From Balneola sp. (lineage in GTDB: Bacteria > Bacteroidota > Rhodothermia > Balneolales > Balneolaceae): a DNA stretch of 41,414 bases. How positions within the stretch are numbered: position 1 is the first letter of the stretch; the number at the start of each line of letters is the position of its first letter. Location of the stretch: contig NZQV01000003.1 of NCBI GenBank assembly GCA_002696035.1, positions 1 through 41,414 of the forward strand. The letters are read 5' to 3'. The notes under the pieces were generated by a model. It was not told the DNA's origin, did not search any database, and worked only from the letters and a program-made list of their open reading frames with translations. The position numbers were made by a program, and so were the translations under genes. This document shows positions 16,967-25,929 of this stretch, one piece after another.

Positions 16967-18169
16967 TTGTTCACTAAAGAACGCACATATTACTACCTGC
17001 TTGGTTTATTGATCGTGATCTTCGTGGTCTTTCAGATCTTTAAACCCAAACCACTCGACTGGACTGAAAGCTTTTCGGCCGACAGTAAAATTCCCTATGG
17101 CGGATACTTGCTCCACGAATACTTGCCTTCCCTGTTTACGGATCAGGAGCTCACCCAAAACCAGGCGCCTCTTTTTAATTATGGTGATACACTCAATCCA
17201 CAGAAGAACTGGATCTTCATAAATAAAAGCTTTGGATTGGATCAATTTGAGACGGACATCCTGCTCTCACAGATTCAGCAAGGAGCTCATGTATTTATCG
17301 CAGCCCGCACCTTTCAAAACACTTTCAAAGACTCCCTCAACATTGGCACCACACTCAAGAATCCCCTTTTAGGAGGGGGCTCTATTCTGGATGATGACAC
17401 CGCCCGTGTTCACTTCACCAATCCTGCTCTCAAAACCCAAGCCGGATATCCATATTACCAAAGCACTACACAAACCTATTTTTCCGGTATAGACTCTGCT
17501 AAAACTGTCGCTGTTCTTGGAACAAACGATGAGGGCGAAACCAATTTCCTGCGTATAAAAATGGGTGAAGGAAATTTGTACCTGCATTCCAATCCCACCC
17601 TGTTCACCAATTATTTTGTACGGGATGAAAATGGGATCGGGTATGTAAGCAAAGCACTTTCCTACCTGCCCGATCAGCCCGTTATCTGGGATGAATACTA
17701 TAAAGATGTAAACAGAACAGGCGGAAGTGTGGTCCGCTATGTGGTGTCGGAAGAGAACCTGCGCCGGGCCTGGGTGTTAGGTATCGTTGGGCTGCTATTA
17801 TTTATGATATTTCGGGCGAAACGCAAACAACGGGTGATTCCTGAGATCACTCCACCCCAGAATTCAAGCATTGAGTTCGCCAAAACCATCGGTGATCTGT
17901 ATATGGAAAAAGGAGATCACAAGCTTATGGCCAAAAAGAAGATCCGGTTTTTCTTTGAGTACGTCCGAACCAATCTCGGCCTTGATACCGATGAGGAAAC
18001 CAAGCAACTCACTAAAGATATCTCAAACCGCTCCGGAATTGAACATTCAGAGATTGAAGCTTTATTTGATATCATTGAACTCACTTCCGACAAAGAAGAT
18101 ATTTCCGCTAAAGAACTGAAATTACTAACCGATCGCATTGATCGATTCTATAACCAAAGTCAACGATGA
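16967..18169 (+). CDS. DUF4350-domain membrane protein
   Basis: The 400-residue protein uses a TTG start 2 nt after the DUF4129 stop; no better start was seen. A helix spans about residues 9-27 and a second lies near 270-286 (LGIVGLLLFMIF). The segment between is extracytoplasmic and has the shape of DUF4350, with PYGGYLLHEYLP near its start and WDEYYKD near its end; it is often compared to a GATase-like fold. A cytoplasmic helical tail (about 300-400) follows. Its stop overlaps the MoxR start (ATGA). The role is unknown, but the order is conserved in related clusters. Confidence 0.8.
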   Translation: MFTKERTYYYLLGLLIVIFVVFQIFKPKPLDWTESFSADSKIPYGGYLLHEYLPSLFTDQELTQNQAPLFNYGDTLNPQKNWIFINKSFGLDQFETDILLSQIQQGAHVFIAARTFQNTFKDSLNIGTTLKNPLLGGGSILDDDTARVHFTNPALKTQAGYPYYQSTTQTYFSGIDSAKTVAVLGTNDEGETNFLRIKMGEGNLYLHSNPTLFTNYFVRDENGIGYVSKALSYLPDQPVIWDEYYKDVNRTGGSVVRYVVSEENLRRAWVLGIVGLLLFMIFRAKRKQRVIPEITPPQNSSIEFAKTIGDLYMEKGDHKLMAKKKIRFFFEYVRTNLGLDTDEETKQLTKDISNRSGIEHSEIEALFDIIELTSDKEDISAKELKLLTDRIDRFYNQSQR

Positions 18170-19158
18170 GTACCGACGAAAATCAACAACAACCATTTGA
18201 AAACCGCACCGATCTTACCGGTGTAGAGAAACTTGTAGATGCTATTCGCAGTGAGATCGGCAAGATCATCGTTGGTCAGCACGAGATGGTGGATCTTTTG
18301 ATCGCTGCTCTCCTTTCCAGCGGACATGTCCTGATCGAGGGAGTGCCGGGAGTAGCCAAAACGCTGACTACCAAATTACTTGCTCAAACCATCGACTCAG
18401 ATTTCTCGCGCATTCAATTCACCCCTGACCTGATGCCCGCCGATGTAACCGGAACTTCCGTTTTCAACCCCAAAACCAGCAATTTTGATTTTAAACAAGG
18501 CCCCATCTTTTCAAACATTGTTCTGATCGACGAGATCAATCGTTCGCCCGCTAAAACACAAGCTGCTTTGTTTGAAGTAATGGAAGAACGGCAAGTTACT
18601 GTAGATGGGAAAACGTACCTGATGGATGCACCTTTCATGGTAGTAGCCACCCAAAATCCCATTGAGCATGAAGGCACTTACCGTTTGCCGGAAGCCCAGC
18701 TCGACCGTTTTTTATTCCGCATTGATGTCCCCTATCCTTCTCTGGATGAGGAAGTGCAAATTCTGGTGGGAAGTCACAAGCGCAAAAATCAGCTTAACAT
18801 TCAGGATCTGGAGAAAGTAGTTACGGCTGAACAGATAAAAGCTCAACAACAGGTTGTTGCCGGTATTCACGTAGAACCGGAGTTAATGAAATACATCGCT
18901 GAGATCATTCAAAACACACGTAACAGCAGCTCGGTTTCCATTGGGGCATCTCCAAGAGCTTCTGTATTTGTGATGAAAGCCGCACAGGCTCTCGCCGCTA
19001 TGAACGGCCGCGATTTCATCACCCCGGAAGATGTCAAAGAAGTTATCAACCCTGTTTTACGGCATCGAATTACGCTGACGCCGGAACGCGAAATGGAAGG
19101 AATTAAACCCGATCAGGTTATTCAGATGATCCTGGAAAAAGTGGAAGTTCCCAGATAG
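18166..19158 (+). CDS. MoxR-type AAA+ ATPase
   Basis: The 330-residue protein has Walker A GVPGVAKT (59-66), Walker B NIVLIDEINRSPAKTQAAL, sensor-type ATQNPIEHEGTYRLPEAQLDRF and a C-terminal lid with SPRASVFVMKAAQALAA. MoxR ATPases are known as chaperone-like remodelers that often act with VWA-domain proteins or DUF58 partners. Here the next gene is DUF58, 10 nt downstream, and the previous gene overlaps. It probably supplies the energy for assembly or maturation of the membrane components of the cluster (inference). Confidence 0.95.
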   Translation: MSTDENQQQPFENRTDLTGVEKLVDAIRSEIGKIIVGQHEMVDLLIAALLSSGHVLIEGVPGVAKTLTTKLLAQTIDSDFSRIQFTPDLMPADVTGTSVFNPKTSNFDFKQGPIFSNIVLIDEINRSPAKTQAALFEVMEERQVTVDGKTYLMDAPFMVVATQNPIEHEGTYRLPEAQLDRFLFRIDVPYPSLDEEVQILVGSHKRKNQLNIQDLEKVVTAEQIKAQQQVVAGIHVEPELMKYIAEIIQNTRNSSSVSIGASPRASVFVMKAAQALAAMNGRDFITPEDVKEVINPVLRHRITLTPEREMEGIKPDQVIQMILEKVEVPR

Positions 19159-19168
19159 AAAACCTCCT

Positions 19169-20509
19169 ATGAATCCCATTCATATATTTAAACAAATCTA
19201 TCTCAGCAACCTGTTCTTTCAGGGGCTGGCGGGCATTGCTTTGACTTTTTTGGTGGGATATTTCATACCTGCAGTTGGTCCGATCGCAGAGCTGCTATTT
19301 CTGGGATTTGTGGTTGTTTTTGTAGCTGATCTGGTGCTCCTCTTTTCCAGGAGTAAACCATTTTCAGGTGACAGAAACGCCCCTAAGCGACTTTCTAATG
19401 GGGATGAGAATACGATCAGGATTCAACTACAGAATAAATTCTCCTTTTCGGTGAAAGTGGAGATCATTGATGAGATCCCGCATCAGTTTCAGCTTCGTGA
19501 TTTTGGATTTTGGACTGATTTTCACGCAGGAGAGGAAAAGTCACTTTCCTATGATCTGCGCCCAACCCAGCGCGGAGCATACGATTTCGGAAACATCAAT
19601 CTGTTTGCCCAGACTAAGATTGGCCTAGTCCGGCGTAAACTTTCGATTCCTGCACAGGAAACCATTCCGGTCTACCCTTCCTTTATTCAAATGCGGAAGT
19701 TTGAGATGTATGCCATCTCGAACCGACTGACAGATATCGGCGTCAAAAAGATCCGTCGGGTTGGGCACACTATGGAATTCGATCAGATCAAAGAATATGT
19801 GCGGGGTGACGACATACGCTCCATCAACTGGAAAGCTACGGCTCGGGCCAACGACCTGATGGTAAATCAGTATCAGGATGAACGCTCGCAGAATGTGATC
19901 AACGTGATCGATATGGGCCGTGTAATGAAAATGCCCTTCGACGGCCTGCATCTTCTTGATTATGCCATCAACACCAGCCTGGTGATCTCGAATATTGCGC
20001 TCATTAAAGATGACAAAGCCGGGCTCATTACTTTTTCGAACACTGATTCTGTAGTCGTTAAACCGGAAAAAAAACGAACACATATTCAGCGTATTCAGGA
20101 AGCTCTCTATAATCTGGAAACCAGTTTTCTGGAATCAGATTATGAGCGGCTGGTACTTTCCCTGAAAAAGCATGTAAATCAGCGCAGCCTCATTTTGCTC
20201 TACACCAACTTTGAGACGTTCTCATCTATGGAGCGGCAGCTTCCCTACCTGCAGCGCATCGCCAAAGATCATATGTTAGTCACCATCTTCTTTGAGAATA
20301 CCGAGATGTCAAAGTTGCTGAAGCAGGAATCCAGGACCATGAGCGACATCTACACCAAAACCACTGCCGAGAAATTCGCCTTCGAGAAGAAGCAGATCGT
20401 AAAAGCATTGAATCAGCGTGGGATTCAAACCATCCTCACTCCGCCAAAAGAGTTGTCAGTGAATGCAATCAACAAATACCTGGAGATGAAGGCAAGGGGA
20501 TTGATATAA
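19169..20509 (+). CDS. DUF58-domain protein (VWA-like)
   Basis: The 446-residue protein starts with two hydrophobic helices (about 14-60), then a beta-rich region, and the DUF58 signature EYVRGDDIRSINWKATARA near residue 210. NVIDMGRVM follows and is part of the VWA-like fold. Known from other bacteria: DUF58 proteins pair with MoxR ATPases, which fits the gene immediately upstream. This is the last gene of the coupled set. A 77-bp gap precedes the repeat protein. Confidence 0.92.
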   Translation: MNPIHIFKQIYLSNLFFQGLAGIALTFLVGYFIPAVGPIAELLFLGFVVVFVADLVLLFSRSKPFSGDRNAPKRLSNGDENTIRIQLQNKFSFSVKVEIIDEIPHQFQLRDFGFWTDFHAGEEKSLSYDLRPTQRGAYDFGNINLFAQTKIGLVRRKLSIPAQETIPVYPSFIQMRKFEMYAISNRLTDIGVKKIRRVGHTMEFDQIKEYVRGDDIRSINWKATARANDLMVNQYQDERSQNVINVIDMGRVMKMPFDGLHLLDYAINTSLVISNIALIKDDKAGLITFSNTDSVVVKPEKKRTHIQRIQEALYNLETSFLESDYERLVLSLKKHVNQRSLILLYTNFETFSSMERQLPYLQRIAKDHMLVTIFFENTEMSKLLKQESRTMSDIYTKTTAEKFAFEKKQIVKALNQRGIQTILTPPKELSVNAINKYLEMKARGLI

Positions 20510-20586
20510 ACATCACAAATCTTTTTACACCCTGAAACTTTTCCCTTCGTTTTTTCGTCTTTGTCTTGTAATCAGTTTAGGATACT

Positions 20587-21417
20587 ATGGGACAATCAAA
20601 CAAATTCAGTAACTACTCTTTTGATAAAGAAATTAACGGGGACATCGACTACGATCCGGATTTTGACCTGGATGAATATATCCGTCAAAAAAGCGATCCT
20701 CACACTGGATCAAGTAGACAATCTTCAGTCGCCGATGAAAAGGAAAACTCTCAATTCAAAAATGCGGTGCTCATCTTTATGGTATTTGCAGCCGCTTTTT
20801 TGTGGATGAATGACTGGAGTATTTCTCAGGCCTGGAATGGTGTTTTCGGGAATGAAGAAGTCACGAGTAGTGCTCCCTCCTTTGGTGTCCAGGTTCCTGA
20901 GATCAACATCCCGGATATTCCCGCCCCGCCATTACCTCCGGCTACTATGAGTAGTCAGGAAGGATATGTAGACTATCTTGCCTCATTAAATGAAGCCGGT
21001 TACCAAGATAATTTTTCCAGCTCCCAAGCCATTGGGTTATATAATGGAGGGGTAACCATAGAGTACTTGAACCGCATGAATGAAGCCGGTTATTTAGATA
21101 AATTTTCCTATTCTGCCATGATTGGGCTTTATAATACTGGTGTAACTGTAGAGTACCTTGACGCTCTTAGCGAAGCGGGTTTTCTTGATGACTTTTCGTA
21201 TTCAGCCATCATTGGGCTTTATAGTACCGGTGTAACCATCGAGTACTTGAATGAGCTCAGTTCCAGGGGCTATCTCGAAAATTTTTCTTACTCCGCCATC
21301 ATCGCATTATATAATACGGATGTGACGGTTGAGTACCTGGATCAGCTAAATGAAAATGGACTTTTAGAGAATATGAGCTACTCCGATATTATCATGGCTT
21401 ACAACACTGATAATTAG
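20587..21417 (+). CDS. single-pass membrane protein with 30-residue tandem repeats
   Basis: The 276-residue protein has an acidic cytoplasmic N-terminus, one helix (about 60-77, AVLIFMVFAAAFLWM), a Pro-rich linker (PEINIPDIPAPPLPP), then repeats of exactly 30 residues at 135-164, 165-194, 195-224, 225-254 and a partial at 255-276. The consensus core is G-Y-L-(D/E)-x-F-S-Y-S-A-I-I-G-L-Y-N-T-G, then V-T-x-E-Y-L. This resembles the helical repeats following some BlaR1/M56 peptidases (GVTPEF-type), but no peptidase domain is present. Function is unknown; a periplasmic protein-binding scaffold is plausible. It lies 77 bp after DUF58 and may belong to that cluster. Confidence 0.75.
   Translation: MGQSNKFSNYSFDKEINGDIDYDPDFDLDEYIRQKSDPHTGSSRQSSVADEKENSQFKNAVLIFMVFAAAFLWMNDWSISQAWNGVFGNEEVTSSAPSFGVQVPEINIPDIPAPPLPPATMSSQEGYVDYLASLNEAGYQDNFSSSQAIGLYNGGVTIEYLNRMNEAGYLDKFSYSAMIGLYNTGVTVEYLDALSEAGFLDDFSYSAIIGLYSTGVTIEYLNELSSRGYLENFSYSAIIALYNTDVTVEYLDQLNENGLLENMSYSDIIMAYNTDN
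20989..21414 (+). repeat. 90-bp tandem coding repeats
   Basis: Four full and one partial 90-bp units encode the 30-residue protein repeats. The DNA is diverged between units while the phase is strictly kept, which indicates old duplication under selection rather than recent slippage. Confidence 0.8.
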
Positions 21418-21439
21418 GTCAGCTTTCGGCTCTTAAAAT

Positions 21440-23227
21440 TTAAACCATCCGCTCGGGTTGATCCAGATCCCTGAACTGAAGTTCATATAAATGCGAATAA
21501 AGTCCGTTTTGTTCAATGAGCTCCAAATGACTACCCCTCTCAACGATCTCTCCCTCATCCAATACCAAAATTTGATCAGCATGTTGTACGGTGGAAAGCC
21601 GGTGGGCGATCACAAAAGTTGTTCTATCTTTCATCAATCTACCAAGCGCTTCCTGCACCTGGGCTTCGGATTCTGAATCCAGCGAAGATGTTGCCTCATC
21701 GAGCAACAGTATGGCCGGATCTTTCAGGATCGCCCGGGCAATAGCCAATCGCTGGCGCTGACCTCCACTCAATTTCACGCCCTTTTCGCCGATCATAGAA
21801 TCATATCCATGCTCGGTTTGCAGTATGAAATCATGAGCATTTGCATCTTTAGCTGCCTGTATGACTTCCTGCTCGGTAGCATCAAGCTTTCCATACATAA
21901 TATTCTCCCGGATCGTAGTTCCAAATAAATGAACTTCCTGAGGCACTATGGAAATGTGATTCCGCAGAGATTTAAAAGTCACATGCTGAATATTCTTCCC
22001 ATCCACATATATAGCTCCTGTTTCAGGATCGTAAAATCTTGGAATGAGATTCAGCAAAGTCGTTTTACCGGCTCCGCTGGGACCAACCAAGGCCACGGTT
22101 TTCCCGGCTTCCACTTTAAATGAAATGCCCTTCAGTACTTCTTTATTACCTTCATAACTGAACCAAAGATCTTCTACTTCAACTTCCCCGTTTACCGATG
22201 AAAGAACTTCAGCATTGCGATCATTTTCGATTTCCGGCGTTTCTTCGAGAAGTTCAAAAATACGTTCTGAGGCACCTGCTGCTGTATTCACTGCTGTATA
22301 TAACCGGGAAGTCTGGCTGATGGATCTCGAAATATTCAGCGCGTAAATAATGAAGGCAACCAGGTCGCCGGCAGTCAGTCTTTCCGCAAGCACTTCTTTA
22401 CCTCCGTACCAAAAGATGATCACCAGCGTACTCATGAACATAATGCCAACACCTGACCAAAAGAACTGAGTAAGTACTACCTTTCGGCGTGCGGTTACAA
22501 ATAATTTCTCAACCGCATCTTTATAACGGTTTACCTCATAATCTTCTCTTACAAAAGCTTTCACTAAACGAACGGCACCCAAGGCATCTTCAGCCACCGC
22601 GGTAGAATTGGCCAGTTCATCCTGAATGTCTTTGGATAGATGACGGATCTTCTGCCCGAAATATCGTGTCGCAAGTGTTACAAATGGAACTGTCAGAAAG
22701 ATCACCAAACTCAATCTCCAGTTTAGTACTACCATCAGTGAGACCGACCCGATAAGCGAAAAGGTGATGGTAAGGAGTTGAGGTAACGAATCCGTAAGGG
22801 CAGTTCGGATGGAGCCAACATCATTAGTGAGCCGAGAGGTGATCTCACCTAAACGTCGTTCTGCAAAAAATTTAAAGCCCAACCGGTGAAGGTGCTCATA
22901 CACTTTTTTCCGGAGATCGGTTATCACCCGCTCGCCCACCCACTCCAGGTGATAATTCCCGAAGAACGAAAATGCAGCCTGGAACACGAACAGGGCAAAC
23001 AATCCAATAGCCAGCCAATTCAGAAGCTCATTGTTCCCGGCTTCAAATACCGCATCCAGCAGTTCCCGCAGTCCCAGCGGAACCGTAAGCCAGATTCCTG
23101 ATGCCACCAAAGTAGCTACCGTTGCAAAATAAAAACGCCTCCGGTAGGGTTTACTCAGGGCAAAAATATCCTTCAGCGTAAGCCAAAGTGACTTTATGGA
23201 TTTATTTTCTTTCGATTCTTTAGTCAT
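21440..23227 (-). CDS. MsbA-like ABC exporter (fused permease-ATPase)
   Basis: The 595-residue half-transporter has six transmembrane helices in the first ~320 residues and a C-terminal ATPase domain. Walker A is GPSGAGKTTLL, the signature is LSGGQRQRLAIARAI, Walker B is ILLLDEATSSLDSES, and the switch His lies in FVIAHRLSTVQ. It works as a homo- or heterodimer; MsbA-type members flip lipids such as lipid A cores, others export drugs or peptides, and sequence by eye cannot separate these. It is convergent with the repeat protein and divergent from the nfeD operon (133-bp gap). Confidence 0.9.
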   Translation of the reverse strand: MTKESKENKSIKSLWLTLKDIFALSKPYRRRFYFATVATLVASGIWLTVPLGLRELLDAVFEAGNNELLNWLAIGLFALFVFQAAFSFFGNYHLEWVGERVITDLRKKVYEHLHRLGFKFFAERRLGEITSRLTNDVGSIRTALTDSLPQLLTITFSLIGSVSLMVVLNWRLSLVIFLTVPFVTLATRYFGQKIRHLSKDIQDELANSTAVAEDALGAVRLVKAFVREDYEVNRYKDAVEKLFVTARRKVVLTQFFWSGVGIMFMSTLVIIFWYGGKEVLAERLTAGDLVAFIIYALNISRSISQTSRLYTAVNTAAGASERIFELLEETPEIENDRNAEVLSSVNGEVEVEDLWFSYEGNKEVLKGISFKVEAGKTVALVGPSGAGKTTLLNLIPRFYDPETGAIYVDGKNIQHVTFKSLRNHISIVPQEVHLFGTTIRENIMYGKLDATEQEVIQAAKDANAHDFILQTEHGYDSMIGEKGVKLSGGQRQRLAIARAILKDPAILLLDEATSSLDSESEAQVQEALGRLMKDRTTFVIAHRLSTVQHADQILVLDEGEIVERGSHLELIEQNGLYSHLYELQFRDLDQPERMV

Positions 23228-23360
23228 TGAGGATAAATATACGTGTTCCTTCTCGAAAACTTATCGTCCCGAAAATAAATTCACCCAACACCAAGATTTT
23301 TTGCATTCAATTCCATATCTATACACCTGTTCTGTAAATCTTAATTTGATAGTATTCGTT

Positions 23361-23864
23361 ATGGATGGTGAAATTTTAACCTGGCTCTTTTTAGGCGGCG
23401 GCATCCTGTTGATGTTTCTGGAAGCCGTTCTACCCGGCGGTGTTGCTTTCCTTTTAGGCTTAAGCGGAATAGGCGTGGGTGCTCTTCGGTATTTCGGATT
23501 TCTGGAAGATCCCCTTACTGCAACATTGGTGTGGCTGCTCTCGTCTACTGCACTAACCATTGCCATTCGGCCTTTTATAAACAAATATTTTAAAGGAGAA
23601 TCGTACACCAAACTGGCTGATGAAGATTATGAAGCCATGGATCAAATTGTGGAGGTTACCGAGCCGGTGGATGATCTTACGAACGAGGGCAGAATCAGAT
23701 TTCAGGGCATTTCGTGGCAAGCCCGTTCTATGGAGGGCGAAATTCCGGCAGGCACACAGGTGCGGATCAAATACCGGGATAACACTACCTGGATCGTGGA
23801 ACCGGTAGATGAACTCGACATGCCTTCAACAGGAAATAAACTCAAAGAATCAAACAATAACTGA
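23361..23864 (+). CDS. NfeD-family membrane protein
   Basis: The chosen ATG gives 167 residues starting MDGEILTWLFLGGG; the frame is open further upstream but that part is unlike the family and lies in the promoter gap. Three or so helices occupy the first half (GGILLMFLEAVLPGGVAFLL, LVWLLSSTALTIAI). The C-terminal half is the OB-fold-like NfeD domain (GRIRFQGISWQARSMEGEIPAGTQVRI). NfeD proteins are known partners of stomatin/SPFH proteins, and two SPFH genes follow directly (1-nt gap to the first). A role in membrane microdomain organisation is inferred. Confidence 0.88.
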   Translation: MDGEILTWLFLGGGILLMFLEAVLPGGVAFLLGLSGIGVGALRYFGFLEDPLTATLVWLLSSTALTIAIRPFINKYFKGESYTKLADEDYEAMDQIVEVTEPVDDLTNEGRIRFQGISWQARSMEGEIPAGTQVRIKYRDNTTWIVEPVDELDMPSTGNKLKESNNN

Positions 23865-23865
23865 T

Positions 23866-24801
23866 ATGTGGACTACTTTACTCATCGTCATCGTCTTATC
23901 CTATTTCATACTTACGCGGCTGTTTCAGATCGTTGAATTTCGGGAAGAAGTGATTCAGGAACGCCTTGGGAAATACAAGAAAACCCTGAAACCCGGATTC
24001 CATTTTTTGATCCCTTTTGTGGATCGGCCGGCCTACAGTCAGGAAATGCGGGAACAAGTCCTTGATGTTCCCAGCCAAACTTGTATCACCAAAGATAATA
24101 TTGAAGTGGCTGTGGATGGACTCGTTTATCTCAAGGTTATGGATTCACACAAAGCGAGTTATGGCATCAACAATTACAAAGCTGCTGCGGTGAATCTGGC
24201 TCAAACCACCATGCGATCTGAGATCGGAAAAATGACGCTGGATGATACCTTTTCGGAACGGGATAAAATGAATGAAAACATTGTCCGCGAGATCGATAAA
24301 GCCGCCGACCCCTGGGGCATAAAAGTGATGCGTTACGAGATCAAGAATATCAATCCGTCCAATGAGATCGTCGATACCATGGAGCGCCAAATGGAGGCAG
24401 AACGTGAGAAAAGAGCTGAGATCACCAACTCTGAGGGGCACCGACAGGCCCGTATCTTTGAATCAGAAGGAGAACAGCAAAGTCAGGTTTTGGTCTCCGA
24501 AGCCAACCGCCAAAAGCGTATCAATGAAGCTAAAGGACGAGCCAAAGAAATTGAGTTAATTGCCACAGCAACGGCCAAAGGTATACGCCGGGTGGCAGAG
24601 GCTATCGAAAAACCCGGGGGCGATGTGGCCGTTAAAACCAAACTGGTAGAGCAATATATCAAGCAGTTTGGCAATATCATTAAGTCATCAAATGTGTCTG
24701 TCTTGCCTACTGAGACCGCAAACCTGAAAACGTTCTTTGAAGGCGTAAGTCAGATCAGCGATCATACCAAAGACGCATCCACAAAAACAAAAAATCAGTA
24801 A
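23866..24801 (+). CDS. SPFH-domain (stomatin/QmcA-like) membrane protein, copy 1
   Basis: The 311-residue protein has one N-terminal helix (about 3-20) and the SPFH/band 7 domain: GKYKKTLKPGFHFLIPFVD, EVAVDGLVYLKVMD, AAVNLAQTTMRSEIGKMTLDDTFSER, PWGIKVMRYEIKNI. A long, charged coiled-coil follows (QMEAEREKRAEITNSEG). The ATG at 23866, 1 nt after nfeD, is preferred over an in-frame one farther upstream that would overlap nfeD. Such proteins form large membrane-bound oligomers. The next gene is a paralog of the same length. Confidence 0.9.
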   Translation: MWTTLLIVIVLSYFILTRLFQIVEFREEVIQERLGKYKKTLKPGFHFLIPFVDRPAYSQEMREQVLDVPSQTCITKDNIEVAVDGLVYLKVMDSHKASYGINNYKAAAVNLAQTTMRSEIGKMTLDDTFSERDKMNENIVREIDKAADPWGIKVMRYEIKNINPSNEIVDTMERQMEAEREKRAEITNSEGHRQARIFESEGEQQSQVLVSEANRQKRINEAKGRAKEIELIATATAKGIRRVAEAIEKPGGDVAVKTKLVEQYIKQFGNIIKSSNVSVLPTETANLKTFFEGVSQISDHTKDASTKTKNQ

Positions 24802-24816
24802 TCGGGAGAACGAATT

Positions 24817-25752
24817 ATGGAAATCATAGAACTTGTCAGTAAGGTCTTATTAGGAATTTTCTCCATCTATGTGATGTATCAGTTCATCCGTTCGTTGCGG
24901 CTGGTACCCAATCAGTTTGCCTATATTGTGGAGCGACTCGGAAACTATCAAAAAACACTGGGACCGGGATTTCATGCCCTCATTCCCTTCATCGATAAAG
25001 TGGTATATAAGCAGGATCTGCGTGAAGAAACCATCGAAGTGGAACCGCAGGAATGCTTCACCAAAGACAACGTGAAGGTAGAAGTGGACGGCGTGATCTA
25101 TCTGAGCGTCATGGATCCGGTGAATGCGAGTTATGGTATTACCAACTACCGGTATGCGGCGGTACAACTTGCCCAAACCACCACACGATCTGTTTTAGGA
25201 AACATGGATCTTGATGAAACCTTCGAGGAACGTGCAGCTATGAGTCGTGAAGTGGTAAAAGTGCTCAGCGAAGTAGAAAATGTATGGGGCATTAAAGTGC
25301 ACCGGTATGAGATCAAGAATATTCTAACCCCCCGCACCGTGCAAAAAGCTATGGAAAGACAGATGACAGCCGAGCGCGATCGGCGTGCCATCATCGCTAA
25401 GTCTGAAGGTGTGAAGGGCTCTAAAGTGAATGATGCGGAAGGAATGAGAGCCGAGATCATCAATATCTCTGAAGCTGAAATGCAGCGCCGGATCAATGAA
25501 GCAGAAGGATATGCAGAAGAAATCCTGTCCATTGCCGAAGCTACAGCAAAATCTATTGAGGAAGTTGCAGAGGCCCTTTCCCAACCCAAGGGAACCGAAG
25601 CTATGCGACTCCAGCTTTCAGAAAAATACCTCGAAAGTTTATCCGGCCTGGGTAGCGATAAAAATCAGGTGATACTGCCTAAAGACATTTCCAATTACGA
25701 GTCGTTGATGGAGGGATTGTCGTTGGGTGATCTGGAGAGCGAGAAGAAGTAG
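24817..25752 (+). CDS. SPFH-domain (stomatin/QmcA-like) membrane protein, copy 2
   Basis: Also 311 residues, with the same layout as its upstream neighbour: an N-terminal helix (about 6-22), GNYQKTLGPGFHALIPFIDK, EVDGVIYLSVMDPVNASYGI, QLAQTTTRSVLGNMDLDETF, and a coiled-coil tail. It starts 15 nt after copy 1 with GGGAGAACG-type purine-rich sequence before the ATG. The tandem pair suggests a hetero-oligomer, as known for HflK/HflC. A hairpin at 25766-25790 follows the stop. Confidence 0.9.
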   Translation: MEIIELVSKVLLGIFSIYVMYQFIRSLRLVPNQFAYIVERLGNYQKTLGPGFHALIPFIDKVVYKQDLREETIEVEPQECFTKDNVKVEVDGVIYLSVMDPVNASYGITNYRYAAVQLAQTTTRSVLGNMDLDETFEERAAMSREVVKVLSEVENVWGIKVHRYEIKNILTPRTVQKAMERQMTAERDRRAIIAKSEGVKGSKVNDAEGMRAEIINISEAEMQRRINEAEGYAEEILSIAEATAKSIEEVAEALSQPKGTEAMRLQLSEKYLESLSGLGSDKNQVILPKDISNYESLMEGLSLGDLESEKK

Positions 25753-25765
25753 TGACGTTAATCAA

Positions 25766-25790
25766 CTGATGCTCCGACGCAGAGCATCAG
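25766..25790. terminator. stem-loop after the nfeD-SPFH operon
   Basis: CTGATGCTC and GAGCATCAG form a perfect 9-bp stem with loop CGACGCA, 14 nt after the stop codon. There is no U-run, so it may be a REP-type mRNA-end hairpin rather than a full intrinsic terminator. The loop plus stem core (ACGCAGAGC) matches the core of the hem-region REP repeats in reverse. Confidence 0.5.
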
Positions 25791-25828
25791 GAGTGATTTG
25801 CTGAAAACAACTATTTTGAATCCACCAT

Positions 25829-25872
25829 CTTACACCCTCCGCCAGACTTCACATTCGTTCAGTCCGGCACCC
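25829..25872 (+). repeat. dispersed repeat C, copy 1
   Basis: Begins CTTACACCCTCCGCCAGA and ends TCCGGCACC. A second copy in the same orientation lies at 35544-35587 with several mismatches. Confidence 0.55.
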
Positions 25873-25880
25873 GCATTCCC

Positions 25881-25929
25881 GGGACCGGAAGTTCCAGCAT
25901 GCAATCCCAATAAGACGTTGGGAACGAAG
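25881..25929 (-). repeat. dispersed hairpin repeat B, inverted copy
   Basis: Read on the - strand it resembles the copies at 28763-28813 and 32227-32261: a CGTTCCCAA arm, a short loop, a partly lost second arm, then GCATGC and a GGAACTTCCGGTCCC tail. A REP-like dispersed family is indicated. Confidence 0.5.

Noticed and set aside
20989-21417. CRISPR array because of regular 90-bp periodicity
   Set aside because: The whole unit repeats with divergence, codes in frame, and has no conserved direct repeat with unique spacers.
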